Assembly: GCA_964612735.1 (NCBI GenBank)
Contig: CAZTEB010000004.1
Coordinates: 1 to 40,013 of the forward strand
Length of the DNA stretch: 40,013 bases
DNA from: CAZTEB01 sp964612735
GTDB taxonomy: Bacteria > Patescibacteriota > Microgenomatia > UBA1400 > PJMF01
Direction of reading: 5' to 3'
Shown: positions 18,111-25,466 of the stretch, piece after piece
Layout of the letters: the number at the start of each line of letters is the position of its first letter
How positions within the stretch are numbered: the stretch's first letter is position 1
The notes under the pieces: model-generated
Databases searched by the model: none
Seen by the model: the letters and a program-made list of their open reading frames with translations, nothing else
What the model was told of the DNA's origin: nothing
Translations under genes and position numbers: made by a program

Positions 18111-19173
18111 ATGTCACTTGATCTGATTCTCATTTTGGTTGCGATAGCGCTTGGTTTTGCTAGCTTATACATGCTACTGCGGCAGATGATAACTTCCCAG
18201 CGCCAGGATGTGGACGTCGAAGATATTGTTAATCAAGTTTTTGGCAAGAGCGTAGGTAAAATTGCTGCCCAGAGCAAGCAGATTCTCCAAGGTGAGAAGG
18301 AAACCATTAAGACTGATCTCGAAAATAAACAGCGGGTGATCGAGAAGCTGGTCAAACAACTCCAAGATGACATGAAAGTTCGCCAAGATGAGATTAGGCA
18401 CTTAGAGCAAGATAGGACCAAGAAGTTTGGCGAAATCACTACTGCTATCGAAGAGCATCGCAAATTGACTGATGAGCTCAAAGTGTCTACTAAGCAATTG
18501 GCGACGGTGCTGTCCAATAACCAGCAGCGTGGTGAATGGGGTGAGCGAATTATCGAAGATTTGCTGCAGTCAAATGGTCTAGTAGAGGGTGTACATTACC
18601 GTCGGCAGGCAAAACTGGGTGACTCCAGCCTTCGTCCAGATATTACCTTATTGCTGCCAAATAATCGAAACGTAGCGGTGNNNNNNNNNNAGTCACTTGA
18701 AGCAGTTTGAGTCAGATCTTAAGCAAAAGATCACTAAGGTAGCCGAGTATATCGATCCTAGTCACGACACGCTTGATTACGCAATTATGTTTGTGCCCAA
18801 TGAGATGGTGTTTTCGTTTATCAATCAAAAATATCCTCATCTCATTGACCTAGCCATGACTAAGCGGGTGATGATTGTGTCGCCTTTTACTTTCTTAATT
18901 GTGGCTCGAACGGTGATGGAGAGCTATCGTAACTTCATGATTGGCGACAAGCTTAAGGAAGTCGTTAAGTATGTCGATGAGTTTGTGGGTGAGTGGAGCA
19001 AGTTCAAGAGTAAGTTTGAGAAGTATGGTCGTTCACTCGACACGCTCAAGTCAGACTATGAAGAATTGACTGGCACTCGAGTGCGGCAAATGGAGCGACG
19101 AATCGAGCGGATCGAAGACGTGCGGCACGGCACGAGCTTGGAAGAGGGTAAGCAGCAGCGGTTGGTGGAGTAG
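18111..19173 (+). CDS. rmuC: DNA recombination protein RmuC, broken by assembly gap
   Basis: RmuC-family nuclease-fold protein that limits recombination at inverted repeats. The 5' part (190 codons) has an N-terminal membrane helix (about 4-22), a long coiled coil (about 40-140) and RGEWGERIIEDLL...RPDITLLLP, the start of the conserved core. The 3' part resumes at HLKQFESDLKQ and carries YAIMFVPNE, IVSPFTFLIVARTV and a C-terminal coiled coil. The 10 Ns fall where the family's catalytic VDSK segment should be, and the two halves are in different frames across 10 nt. About 40 residues are probably missing (inference from family layout). Not a true pseudogene as far as can be seen. Confidence 0.88.
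18681..18690. other. Assembly gap (10 Ns)
   Basis: Ten N characters; the number is a placeholder, because the rmuC frame does not continue across exactly 10 nt and conserved residues are missing. Confidence 0.99.
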
Positions 19174-19180
19174 GCTTAGA

Positions 19181-20326
19181 TTACTCCCCAAACTCTCTCT
19201 CAAAAAACGTCACGTCTCGTTTGACAACGGTATCCCAACCTGGTTGGAGATTGTGGTCAGCACCGGGATAGCTAAAGAACGTGATGTCGATAGGCGGTAG
19301 CGGCTGAGACTGCGAAGGCGTGAAGGCAGCTCCACTGGCGATGGCTTGATCAAGCTCCCGCTCTAGTTGTTCGAGTATTTCTTCGCGTCGTAGATTTTCA
19401 GTCTCAAGCTTTTGAATAAACTCGATGCTCCAGGCTTGTAAAGCAGCATCATCTGCAGAGCCGTGGTGGAGTTGAATGGGTCCAGTCAGCAAATCAAGAT
19501 GTTTGGTTAGTGTGAAGTCAAAGACGTCGTATTCTTCTTCAAACATCGCAAGCCAAGCTCTTTGAGCTTTTCCTTCATCTTCTAGCTCATCTCCAAAAAA
19601 TAAGACTGAGTAGGGGAACGGAGCTGTAACAGGAGCCCAGAGGGCAGTTGGCACCGGCTCTCTAAGTATCTGGAGTGTGGTTAGTACAATCTGACCACCA
19701 TTGCTGTGGCCCCAGAGGCCGATGGTGTTGGTTTCTATCCTGGTTGTGTTGCTGGTGGGTATCCCATACTGCTTGATACCTTGGTAGATCTCAGCCACTT
19801 GCAATGGCTTAATGAAGCGAGCTTCCCAAGGGTTTTCGGGTTCAGGATCACTTTCACCATAGCCTAGGAAGTCGGGCGCAAGGGTAATCATGCCATTGCT
19901 GGCATAGTATGCGGCAGCATTTCGAGTACCTATGCCAGTTTGGTAGATCTCAAGAGGTGCGAATCCACGAGCCATCAGAATAACGGTAGGCTCTTGATCT
20001 TGGTCAAGGTCAGTAGGGACATTGAGTTGGCCAGTGATGGTCCCACGACTAGTGTCCATAGTGACTAGATACGATGTGTAGTTTTGTGTTTCTTCTAGTG
20101 TATCGGTGATGGTGACACGACTGGGTACTTTTGGTGCTTTGATGAGCTCTGGAATGGCGTACTTCTGGAGGGGTTTTTCAGAGGGCTCCTGCGCTTTCTG
20201 CACGAGCTGGTTGATTGGAGTGGTGAAGTTTTGCTGCAAGGAAGTGTTCCAGATTGCCCAAACTGCCAGGCCGCTAACGATTACAGCTAGTACCACGCTC
20301 GTTAGAATAGCTACCAATAGTTTCAT
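19181..20326 (-). CDS. Membrane-anchored alpha/beta hydrolase
   Basis: 381 aa. N-terminal signal anchor (about 2-26), then an alpha/beta hydrolase domain: oxyanion region MARGFAP, nucleophile elbow GHSNGG (Ser208), acid in HHGSADD (about 292), His in YPGADHN (near 366). Similar in layout to dipeptidyl-peptidase/acetyl-esterase-type hydrolases; substrate unknown. ATG 20326 is chosen because it is 6 nt after TACAAT and gives a clean MKLL signal anchor; ATG 20350 would put the -10 inside the gene. Convergent with rmuC. Confidence 0.87.
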   Translation of the reverse strand: MKLLVAILTSVVLAVIVSGLAVWAIWNTSLQQNFTTPINQLVQKAQEPSEKPLQKYAIPELIKAPKVPSRVTITDTLEETQNYTSYLVTMDTSRGTITGQLNVPTDLDQDQEPTVILMARGFAPLEIYQTGIGTRNAAAYYASNGMITLAPDFLGYGESDPEPENPWEARFIKPLQVAEIYQGIKQYGIPTSNTTRIETNTIGLWGHSNGGQIVLTTLQILREPVPTALWAPVTAPFPYSVLFFGDELEDEGKAQRAWLAMFEEEYDVFDFTLTKHLDLLTGPIQLHHGSADDAALQAWSIEFIQKLETENLRREEILEQLERELDQAIASGAAFTPSQSQPLPPIDITFFSYPGADHNLQPGWDTVVKRDVTFFEREFGE

Positions 20327-20332
20327 ATCCCT

Positions 20333-20338
20333 ATTGTA
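20333..20338 (-). promoter_or_regulatory. -10 (TACAAT) of the hydrolase gene
   Basis: TACAAT on the minus strand, 6 nt from ATG 20326. Decides the start; leaderless layout. Confidence 0.6.
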
Positions 20339-20410
20339 ACGCGAAGACATGATGTGACTAGTCTCCTCTAGTTTGCAGTTTTTTAATCCTATAGTAAGAT
20401 ATACTTAGAT

Positions 20411-20929
20411 ATGTTCAGATATACTTCAAACACCATTTATCGCAGAGTCCTACTAACACTGGCAGGCATAGGCCTTGGTTTTGGTATTGGCATTATGGTT
20501 GGCCTGCAGCCAGATGTACTCACGGCTCAGCCGGAGCGGTTGTCTCAGCAGTCGCTGGTGACCGCAGAGCTACTTTCGCTGCATAATCAAAACTATCGCT
20601 TAGAGGAAGACTCCAGTCTGGAGCGCTTTTTCCTGACACCACAGGCTAAGGCAGTGGTTCTTGGCTCTCATGCCGATCTCGAAAGCACCAGACCAGTTGT
20701 ACTTGGCATAGGTGCTCGGAACTCAGTTGCGGCTCAGTTGTTAGAGTTGAGTTTGGGTGACGAGATACAGATCTATGGCTCTAATCAAGGACTCTATAGC
20801 TATCAAGTCATTGAGATTCGTCAGCAGCGTCGTGATCAGCTCCAGGCAGTAGTGCAAGAACCAGGTCTTGTAGTTTTGACGCCATCAAGCATCCTTCAGG
20901 ATTCCATCACGGCTATCATCGCTCGATAG
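20411..20929 (+). CDS. Membrane-anchored protein, possible catalytically dead sortase-like domain
   Basis: 172 aa with one N-terminal membrane helix (about 13-31). The C-terminal half reads like a sortase barrel: VVLGIGARNS (96-105) where sortases have the His motif, LLELSLGDEIQIYG (110-123), YSYQVIEI (129-136), and LVVLTPSS (153-160) where sortases have the TC nucleophile. Neither His nor Cys is conserved, so if the fold is right it is not a transpeptidase. ATG is 5 nt after TATACT. Followed by the methyltransferase gene. The fold call is by-eye and tentative. Confidence 0.75.
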   Translation: MFRYTSNTIYRRVLLTLAGIGLGFGIGIMVGLQPDVLTAQPERLSQQSLVTAELLSLHNQNYRLEEDSSLERFFLTPQAKAVVLGSHADLESTRPVVLGIGARNSVAAQLLELSLGDEIQIYGSNQGLYSYQVIEIRQQRRDQLQAVVQEPGLVVLTPSSILQDSITAIIAR

Positions 20930-20963
20930 TTTCTTCACGCAGTCGTGCTACACTGACTGGATT

Positions 20964-21491
20964 ATGGTCGCTGTCGCTGTGTTAGTAGGATTAGTTATAG
21001 GTTTGGTAGCCCTCATTGGACTAATGTGCTATGTGCTCTACGGTCTGTACATTACGTCCCAAGGTCCCTTCTATGCACCTACTTCTAACGAACGTTTACA
21101 GGCAGTGCTCAAGCTAGCTGGTGATCAAGCTGGAAAAAAGGCGGTTGATCTTGGTTGTGGAGACGGGCGAGTGCTGATTGCTCTTGCAGAGATTGGTGCC
21201 AAGGGTGATGGTTTTGACATCGATCCTTTCTTGGTGCAAAAAGCTAAGGGTAACGTGCGCAGGGCTGGGTTGACTCAAGAGCTCAATGTTCAGCGACGCA
21301 ACTTCTGGGATATAGATCTGGGTGTGTACGACACCATCGTCGTCTATGGGATTGACCGAATTATGGAGCGTCTCAGGGAAAAAATGTGGGACGAGTGCCG
21401 AGATGGTACTGCCGTCATCTCCGTCTACTTCCAGTTTCCCGAGTGGGAAGTTGATAGGCAGATTGGAGAGGTGAGGCGGTATCGGGTGTAG
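20964..21491 (+). CDS. Membrane-anchored class I methyltransferase, FAM173/ATPSCKMT-like
   Basis: 175 aa. One N-terminal membrane helix (2-30), then FYAPTSNERLQAVLKL (36-51), motif I VDLGCGDGR (61-69), FDIDPFLVQKAK (84-95), FWDIDLGVYDTIVVYG and a final ISVYFQFPEWE. The order and spacing resemble the FAM173 family, whose eukaryotic members methylate the ATP synthase c subunit lysine; this is a family resemblance, and the substrate here is unknown. ATG is 9 nt after TGC-TACACT. Confidence 0.82.
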   Translation: MVAVAVLVGLVIGLVALIGLMCYVLYGLYITSQGPFYAPTSNERLQAVLKLAGDQAGKKAVDLGCGDGRVLIALAEIGAKGDGFDIDPFLVQKAKGNVRRAGLTQELNVQRRNFWDIDLGVYDTIVVYGIDRIMERLREKMWDECRDGTAVISVYFQFPEWEVDRQIGEVRRYRV

Positions 21492-21510
21492 AAGGCTTGT
21501 CCATTTTAAT

Positions 21511-21882
21511 TTAAGATGCTGTGCTTACTTCTGTAGCCAAGTACTGTGCCATGATGCCCCTTATCTTAATATTCAGACCTGTGGCTGCGAGATAGTTGCT
21601 CACGTCAGATATCTGTTGGATGTGTTCTAAGCGTAGGTGTCTCACTGCACTTGGTCCAGCTTCGTCAAGGCCTTGAAAACAAACAGCTTTGATCTGTATC
21701 TGCCCATTTGGGTCTTGTGTGGAGCCGATCACTAGATATCTGTTCATATCAATTTTGACGACGCTCCGATTGTAGTGATCTGGGTCTTCCTTCAGCCTAT
21801 TAAGCATGTGTCTATGCTGAACCTCTCTCCTAGGTAGTATTGCCCGTTCAGCTGGAGTTGCTGTTCGTTGTTGCTCACGCAT
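21511..21882 (-). CDS. Hypothetical protein
   Basis: 123 aa, soluble, Arg/Gln-rich N-terminus (1-40), a short beta-rich middle (KIDMNRYLVIGST, IQIKAVCFQGL) and a helical end. No family recognised. ATG 21882 has a strong SD, AAGGAGG, about 6 nt upstream, unlike most first genes here. Lies 33 nt downstream of the 53-aa membrane ORF and is probably co-transcribed with it. Confidence 0.7.
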   Translation of the reverse strand: MREQQRTATPAERAILPRREVQHRHMLNRLKEDPDHYNRSVVKIDMNRYLVIGSTQDPNGQIQIKAVCFQGLDEAGPSAVRHLRLEHIQQISDVSNYLAATGLNIKIRGIMAQYLATEVSTAS

Positions 21883-21915
21883 GGAGTCCTCCTTTTTATA
21901 TCTTTATAGTAATTA

Positions 21916-22077
21916 TTATTTTGTTTTTTTAGTATCTGGCTGCCTTTCGAGCAACTCCATGCCATAGCTGATCGGCGTAGTAACACTAAATGCCAGATAA
22001 AATAGTAAGTACCAAAGTACCTTTTTTACGCCTTTTGGCGGCTGGTATTCTGAGTTAGTTTTTGCTTCTTTTGGCAT
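21916..22077 (-). CDS. 53-aa single-pass membrane protein
   Basis: Fifty-three codons: a basic/polar N-terminus with YQPPKGVKKV, one hydrophobic helix (about 20-37, LWYLLFYLAFSVTTPIS), and a charged tail. GGAG sits 4 nt before ATG. It diverges from msrB with only 28 bp between start codons, sharing a symmetric -10 region, and precedes the 123-aa unknown gene. Function unknown. Confidence 0.6.
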   Translation of the reverse strand: MPKEAKTNSEYQPPKGVKKVLWYLLFYLAFSVTTPISYGMELLERQPDTKKTK

Positions 22078-22092
22078 AGAGCTCCATTACGT

Positions 22093-22101
22093 TACACTGT
22101 A
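22093..22101. promoter_or_regulatory. Symmetric bidirectional -10 (TACACTGTA)
   Basis: The 9-bp palindrome TACA-C-TGTA reads as TACACT on plus (22093-22098, 7 nt from msrB ATG) and TACAGT on minus (22096-22101, serving the 53-aa gene). Confidence 0.55.
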
Positions 22102-22105
22102 GCGC

Positions 22106-22501
22106 ATGACAAGAGATAACAAAACCAGCGCCAAACAGCTCTCACCAGAGCGTAAGAGAATACTGCTCGAGAAGGGCACTGAGCCACCGTTTTCTGGTGA
22201 ATTACTTCATAACAAAGAAACAGGCATGTATCACTGTGGCAATTGTGGTAATGCATTGTTTTCTTCGGATACTAAATTTGATTCCGGTTCTGGTTGGCCG
22301 AGCTTTTATGAGCCAGCTGCAGATGGTGCTGTGGAGGAAAAACTCGATGAATCACATGGCATGATCAGGACAGAAGTTGTGTGTGGTAACTGTGGCGCTC
22401 ACCTTGGTCATGTCTTTCCCGATGGTCCGCAGCCTACTGGACAGCGCTACTGCATTAATTCGCTGGCACTAGATTTTGAGTCGAGTGCTTCAAAAGAGTA
22501 A
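22106..22501 (+). CDS. msrB: Peptide methionine (R)-S-oxide reductase MsrB
   Basis: 131 aa, full length. Reduces methionine-R-sulfoxide in proteins. Zinc site CGNC (44-47) and CGNC (93-96), the SGWPSFYEP substrate region (62-70), GHVFPDGP, and catalytic Cys116 in RYCINS are all present. ATG is 7 nt after TACACT, a leaderless layout. No msrA is fused or adjacent; a redoxin gene about 600 nt further on could supply reducing power (inference). Confidence 0.96.
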   Translation: MTRDNKTSAKQLSPERKRILLEKGTEPPFSGELLHNKETGMYHCGNCGNALFSSDTKFDSGSGWPSFYEPAADGAVEEKLDESHGMIRTEVVCGNCGAHLGHVFPDGPQPTGQRYCINSLALDFESSASKE

Positions 22502-22548
22502 ATCGGTCATTTGTTTTACATCTTTAGATGTGCTACTAATAGAGTTAG

Positions 22549-23106
22549 GTGGCATATTCGGTTGACGCTCAACCATACTTTTATCCTCCTGCCGTTTGCG
22601 TAGGTGATGTTCAGCCTTCAGTGTATACAGCGAACGAAAACGATAAACGTGACTGGGAAAACTGGGTTATCGCACACTTTTGTATAGCTCTCTCTAGGTT
22701 AGAACAGCATGATGTTTGGATGCGACCCATTAGTCCTGTTTTCGAGACAGCTCCTGATGGCGAGCTTTTGGTAGATAGAGGGGCTGAGTTTGAACGGCGC
22801 CCTATTGAAGTTGTGCAATACCCGACGCACTGTTACGCAGAGGGATTTTTACCCTTCATGAAGCGTACTAAGCTCGATCGCAGAGTTGCGTATCCTCCAG
22901 ATACCATTGTTGCCTGTCTAGTTTCTGGTAGATTTTCAGATGTAAGCTGTCAGAACATTAGTAGGGCATTGACAGAGCTTAAGCCTCCTTATGATATGTA
23001 TGTACTTCACCAGAAAGAAGTGGGGTATGGCGTATGGCGGGTTCACCCAGATTATGTGAGTCTTGGTATTGTCAACGAAGACGAGCTGCTCTGGACACTT
23101 AGTTAG
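22549..23106 (+). CDS. Hypothetical protein
   Basis: 185 aa, soluble, no recognised family. Trp/Tyr/Pro-rich, with a CVGDVQP stretch near the start and YEM-type hydrophobics toward the end. GTG 22549 is used, with TGC-TACTAA about 9 nt upstream. Its last 8 nt overlap the 3' end of the convergent redoxin gene. Confidence 0.75.
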   Translation: MAYSVDAQPYFYPPAVCVGDVQPSVYTANENDKRDWENWVIAHFCIALSRLEQHDVWMRPISPVFETAPDGELLVDRGAEFERRPIEVVQYPTHCYAEGFLPFMKRTKLDRRVAYPPDTIVACLVSGRFSDVSCQNISRALTELKPPYDMYVLHQKEVGYGVWRVHPDYVSLGIVNEDELLWTLS

Positions 23107-23677
23107 TGTAGTTGGGCTCGTTGCCCGGCTTCCACTTAATGTTACAGCCTGAGCTAGGTTGTTGATCTTGAGAAACTTCCTGATCAGCTAGTAAGGCATC
23201 AAGCGCCGTAGTTAGGCTCTCGCCAGTCACAGGCTTGTCATTTCCTGGACGACTGCTGTCAAACTGACCTCGATAGACCAGCTTTCTGTCTTGATCAAAA
23301 ACGAAGATATCTGGGGTACAGGCGGCTGTGTATGCCTGAGCTACCTGCTGTGTCTCATCATAGAGATAGGGGAAAGTGTAGCCGATGGCAGCTACTTCTT
23401 GCTTCATAGCTTCTGGGCTGTCGTCTGGATAATTTTCAGCGTCGTTGGCATTGATGCCTACGAAGCCAATGTTCTTTGCTTGATACTCTTTGGCAACTTG
23501 TGCCAATGTACTGCGGATATGCTGGACATAGGGACAGTGGTTGCACATAAAGATCACCGCTAGGGCCTTCTGTTCGCTAAATGATTCAAGCGTAATAACG
23601 TCACCAGTTGTATCTGGGAGGGAGAAATGTGGGGCGGTACTGCCAAGTGGCATCATAGTTGAGTGGGTGAGTGACAT
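23099..23677 (-). CDS. Thioredoxin-fold redoxin (AhpC/TSA-like), CxxC
   Basis: 192 aa. Thioredoxin-like fold: APHFSLPDTTG (15-25), active site CNHC at 45-48 in VIFMCNHCPYV, GINANDAENYPDD, cis-Pro region ACTPDIFVFD and YRGQFDSSRPGN. Resembles cytoplasmic redoxins annotated as thiol-disulfide or peroxide reductases. ATG 23677 is chosen: GGAG is 4 nt upstream and a promoter ends about 30 nt before it; a longer frame from 23776 would run through that promoter. Possible partner of MsrB. Convergent with the unknown gene upstream. Confidence 0.9.
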   Translation of the reverse strand: MSLTHSTMMPLGSTAPHFSLPDTTGDVITLESFSEQKALAVIFMCNHCPYVQHIRSTLAQVAKEYQAKNIGFVGINANDAENYPDDSPEAMKQEVAAIGYTFPYLYDETQQVAQAYTAACTPDIFVFDQDRKLVYRGQFDSSRPGNDKPVTGESLTTALDALLADQEVSQDQQPSSGCNIKWKPGNEPNYTN

Positions 23678-23708
23678 GGGGCTCCAATCGATAGCTGCTG
23701 TTAGCTCT

Positions 23709-23737
23709 ATTGTAAGGGAAGGAGTTCTGGTCCGCAA
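23709..23737 (-). promoter_or_regulatory. Promoter of the redoxin gene (TTGCGG-17-TACAAT)
   Basis: Minus strand: TTGCGG (23732-23737), 17 nt, TACAAT (23709-23714). Leader of about 25 nt with an SD. Confidence 0.55.
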
Positions 23738-23752
23738 TTTGCTGCAGTGCGG

Positions 23753-23758
23753 TATAAT
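23753..23758 (+). promoter_or_regulatory. -10 (TATAAT) of tRNA-Glu
   Basis: Perfect TATAAT, 21 nt before the mature tRNA 5' end. Confidence 0.55.
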
Positions 23759-23779
23759 GAAGGCCTGGTTTTCCACCGC

Positions 23780-23851
23780 GGCCCCATCGTCTAGCGGTTA
23801 GGACGCTGGGTTCTCATCCCAGTAACCGGGGTTCGATTCCCCGTGGGGTCA
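23780..23851 (+). tRNA. tRNA-Glu (anticodon CTC)
   Basis: Cloverleaf: acceptor GGCCCCA/TGGGGTC (one G-T pair), D arm GTCTAGCGGTTAGGAC, anticodon stem CTGGG/CCCAG with loop TTCTCAT, T arm CGGGG-TTCGATT-CCCCG, discriminator A. CCA not encoded. Its last 17 nt are repeated 206 bp downstream. Confidence 0.96.
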
Positions 23852-23852
23852 C
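23836..23852 (+). repeat. Direct repeat copy 1 (tRNA-Glu 3' end)
   Basis: ATTCCCCGTGGGGTCAC, spanning the T-loop end to one base past the tRNA; identical to 24042-24058. Typical target of tRNA-directed integration. Confidence 0.85.
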
Positions 23853-23863
23853 ATATAAAAAAT

Positions 23864-23887
23864 GATTGATTTATCAATCTTTTTTTA
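23864..23887 (+). terminator. Intrinsic terminator of tRNA-Glu
   Basis: Stem GATTGA/TCAATC with loop TTTA, followed by a 7-T run. Lies 12 nt after the tRNA. Confidence 0.7.
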
Positions 23888-24041
23888 TATTTTATCATGG
23901 TTTTGAATTGAGCACCTGGTTCGTCTGCAAGTCGATAATGAGCGAAGTGATTATCGGCGATAGCAGTATGAGGAAACGCAGCCAAAGCAAGAACAGTAAC
24001 GAAGTAAAATGAAGTTACTCTTGCGACTCGAGTAAGCTCAT
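23888..24041. other. Hairpin-rich non-coding segment between direct repeats
   Basis: No ORF. Contains GATAAT...ATTATC (around a GAGCGAA word), AGTAAC...GTTACT, and an outer AGTCG...CGACT pairing. The words GAGCGAAG, AACGAAG and AGCAAGAAC echo the tail after tRNA-Pro. Confidence 0.45.
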
Positions 24042-24565
24042 ATTCCCCGTGGGGTCACTTTCTTTGATACTTTAACTGATCGTATCAGTGTTACATACAA
24101 CTCTTCTTTGATGTTTGAGGCGAGTTGGGTTCCATCTATCTGCTTAATGCTTATGGGTTTGTACCCATCAATAATGTTGAATACAACCATCCCGTTTTCG
24201 TTTGTGGAGTAGCCTGCGATAACAACTGCATGTTTGCCATCACCGCCAACCAGGACAAATCCTTTGCTTAGTGATTCTTGTATGTATTGAATCAGCTCAG
24301 GCTCACTAAACTTGCTTACTTCGGCTGTTTTGCTTTCGAAATCGATATTTAGCTCTTTTTGTAGAATCTCGAGAATTTTTCCAGAAGGGATGGTTATGAC
24401 TTCTGTAGATGTTTCTCCAAAGTTTCGTACCCTGAAGATGTCCTGAACATTTAATTCTGAGTTATGTTGAAAGTGTTCTGCCTCATCCTTACTAATAACA
24501 CCTAAATAAATTAAAGCATTTAGTAGCGCTGTTGGAAAACAGCTCTTGAGTTTTCCTTCGCCCAT
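24038..24565 (-). CDS. Papain/C39-like cysteine-protease-fold protein, probably 5'-frameshifted
   Basis: 175 aa as read from ATG 24565. A possible catalytic triad is visible: Cys9 in KSCFPTALLNAL, His112 in GKHAVVIAGYS, Asp133 in NIIDGYKP, the order and spacing of C39-like peptidases. AT-richer than its neighbours. No SD or good -10 precedes 24565, the frame stays open upstream to about 24651 (NHIGWICSRKQ...), and another frame carries a plausible N-terminus from 24693. The C-terminal codons come from the tRNA-derived direct repeat, so the end may have been altered by integration. Function (protease, or inactive binding domain) is inferred. Confidence 0.65.
   Translation of the reverse strand: MGEGKLKSCFPTALLNALIYLGVISKDEAEHFQHNSELNVQDIFRVRNFGETSTEVITIPSGKILEILQKELNIDFESKTAEVSKFSEPELIQYIQESLSKGFVLVGGDGKHAVVIAGYSTNENGMVVFNIIDGYKPISIKQIDGTQLASNIKEELYVTLIRSVKVSKKVTPRGI
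24042..24058 (+). repeat. Direct repeat copy 2, att-like
   Basis: Exact copy of the 17-bp tRNA-Glu 3' end. It supplies the last codons (VTPRGI) of the minus-strand C39-like gene, and the stop lies just past it. Consistent with a remnant of tRNA-site integration. Confidence 0.75.
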
Positions 24566-24693
24566 TTCTCTATCAATAAAATTATTTGAGGCCTGAGCAA
24601 CATGATGCTGTTTTCGGGAACAAATCCATCCGATATGGTTGCTAGATTTCTATCAGTTCTTCCTTTAGCTGAGAATGGTGATTCAGTTGCCAT
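24520..24693 (-). pseudogene. Likely original N-terminus of the C39-like gene, out of frame
   Basis: ATG 24693 follows AATAAT by 5 nt, the usual leaderless spacing here, and opens a 57-codon frame (MATESPFSAKGRTDRN...) that overlaps the C39-like frame and then stops. The first 30 residues look protein-like, while the last part is a shadow of the downstream frame. A single-base indel near 24600-24630 would join them. Could be a mutation, a sequencing error, or a separate short ORF. Confidence 0.4.
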
Positions 24694-24762
24694 ACTTCAT
24701 TATTTTGTATTTTATTGCCGAATTCAATCGTTGTTATTCTAAATGTTTCTTATACACACTGC

Positions 24763-24768
24763 TATAAT
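24763..24768 (+). promoter_or_regulatory. Extended -10 (TGC-TATAAT) of the GNAT gene
   Basis: Perfect TATAAT with upstream TG, 6 nt before ATG 24775. Leaderless layout. Confidence 0.65.
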
Positions 24769-24774
24769 CTCACC

Positions 24775-25236
24775 ATGTCGCAACCGCAAATCACCATTCG
24801 CCCTGCCACCAAAAAAGATATCCCAACGATTATTGAATTTCAAAAAAAACTCTCAGAAGAGACTGAGTTTGAAACTCTAGACGACCAAAAAGTTACGGCA
24901 GGTGTCGCAGCCGTGTTCGATGATCCTGCTAAGGGTTGTTACTACGTGGCTGAAGTTGATGGCCAAGTAGTAGGTTGCTTTCTTACAACCTACGAATGGA
25001 GCGATTGGGGCAATGCACAGGTGCTTTGGTTGGCTTCTCTCTATGTGCAAGAATCTTGGAGAGGCAAAGGCATTTTTAGAAGTATGTATGCTTATCTGAA
25101 AGATCTAGTGGAGAGTAACCCCAAGTACAAAGGTATTCGCCTGTACGTCAATACTTCAAATACCAAAGCCGAAAACGTCTACAAAAAACTCGGCATGAAT
25201 GGTGATCACTACAAGCTGTACGAGTGGATGAAGTAG
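24775..25236 (+). CDS. GNAT-family N-acetyltransferase
   Basis: 153 aa, standard GNAT length. ITIRPATKKDIPTII opens the fold, LASLYVQESWRGKGIFRSMY (about 85-104) is the acetyl-CoA-binding beta4-alpha3 motif with its R/Q-x-x-G-x-G/A variant RGKGI, and VNTSNTKAENVYKKLGM is the typical C-terminal element. Substrate unknown. ATG 24775 is set by the -10 six nt upstream; an in-frame start at 24715 would include the promoter. Confidence 0.93.
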   Translation: MSQPQITIRPATKKDIPTIIEFQKKLSEETEFETLDDQKVTAGVAAVFDDPAKGCYYVAEVDGQVVGCFLTTYEWSDWGNAQVLWLASLYVQESWRGKGIFRSMYAYLKDLVESNPKYKGIRLYVNTSNTKAENVYKKLGMNGDHYKLYEWMK

Positions 25237-25250
25237 TCGTGGCTTCACTT

Positions 25251-25412
25251 TCACAAAGCTCTACTCACCACACAAGGCTGAATATCATCAGCTTCTGCTT
25301 GAGATCTGGCCTGGGTGTTGCTCATGGTTTGCGCCACCATAATTCCAGCTGACAAGATAGCAGCCAGTGCTGAAGCAATGGTGAGCGACTTTTCAAATGT
25401 TTGGATTGACAT
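25251..25412 (-). CDS. 53-aa membrane or exported protein
   Basis: Fifty-three codons: MSIQTFEKS, one hydrophobic segment (about 10-28) and a polar, Cys-containing tail. TATGAA lies 6 nt before ATG, the local leaderless spacing. It lies 33 nt after the terminator of the structured RNA described below, which could be its leader. Convergent with the GNAT gene. Function unknown. Confidence 0.5.
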   Translation of the reverse strand: MSIQTFEKSLTIASALAAILSAGIMVAQTMSNTQARSQAEADDIQPCVVSRAL

Positions 25413-25444
25413 ATTTCTTTCATACAAAAGGATGGAAGTACTAC

Positions 25445-25466
25445 AAAAAAAGCCCCAAGTGGGGGC
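25445..25466 (-). terminator. Intrinsic terminator of the structured RNA
   Basis: Minus strand: GCCCC/GGGGC stem, 5-nt loop, then seven Ts (25445-25451). Confidence 0.8.

Noticed and set aside
21792..21986. 64-residue frame overlapping the 123-aa gene
   Set aside because: Overlaps two better supported genes and has no start signals.
23678..23776. 33-residue N-terminal extension of the redoxin
   Set aside because: Runs through the gene's own promoter and adds no recognisable domain.
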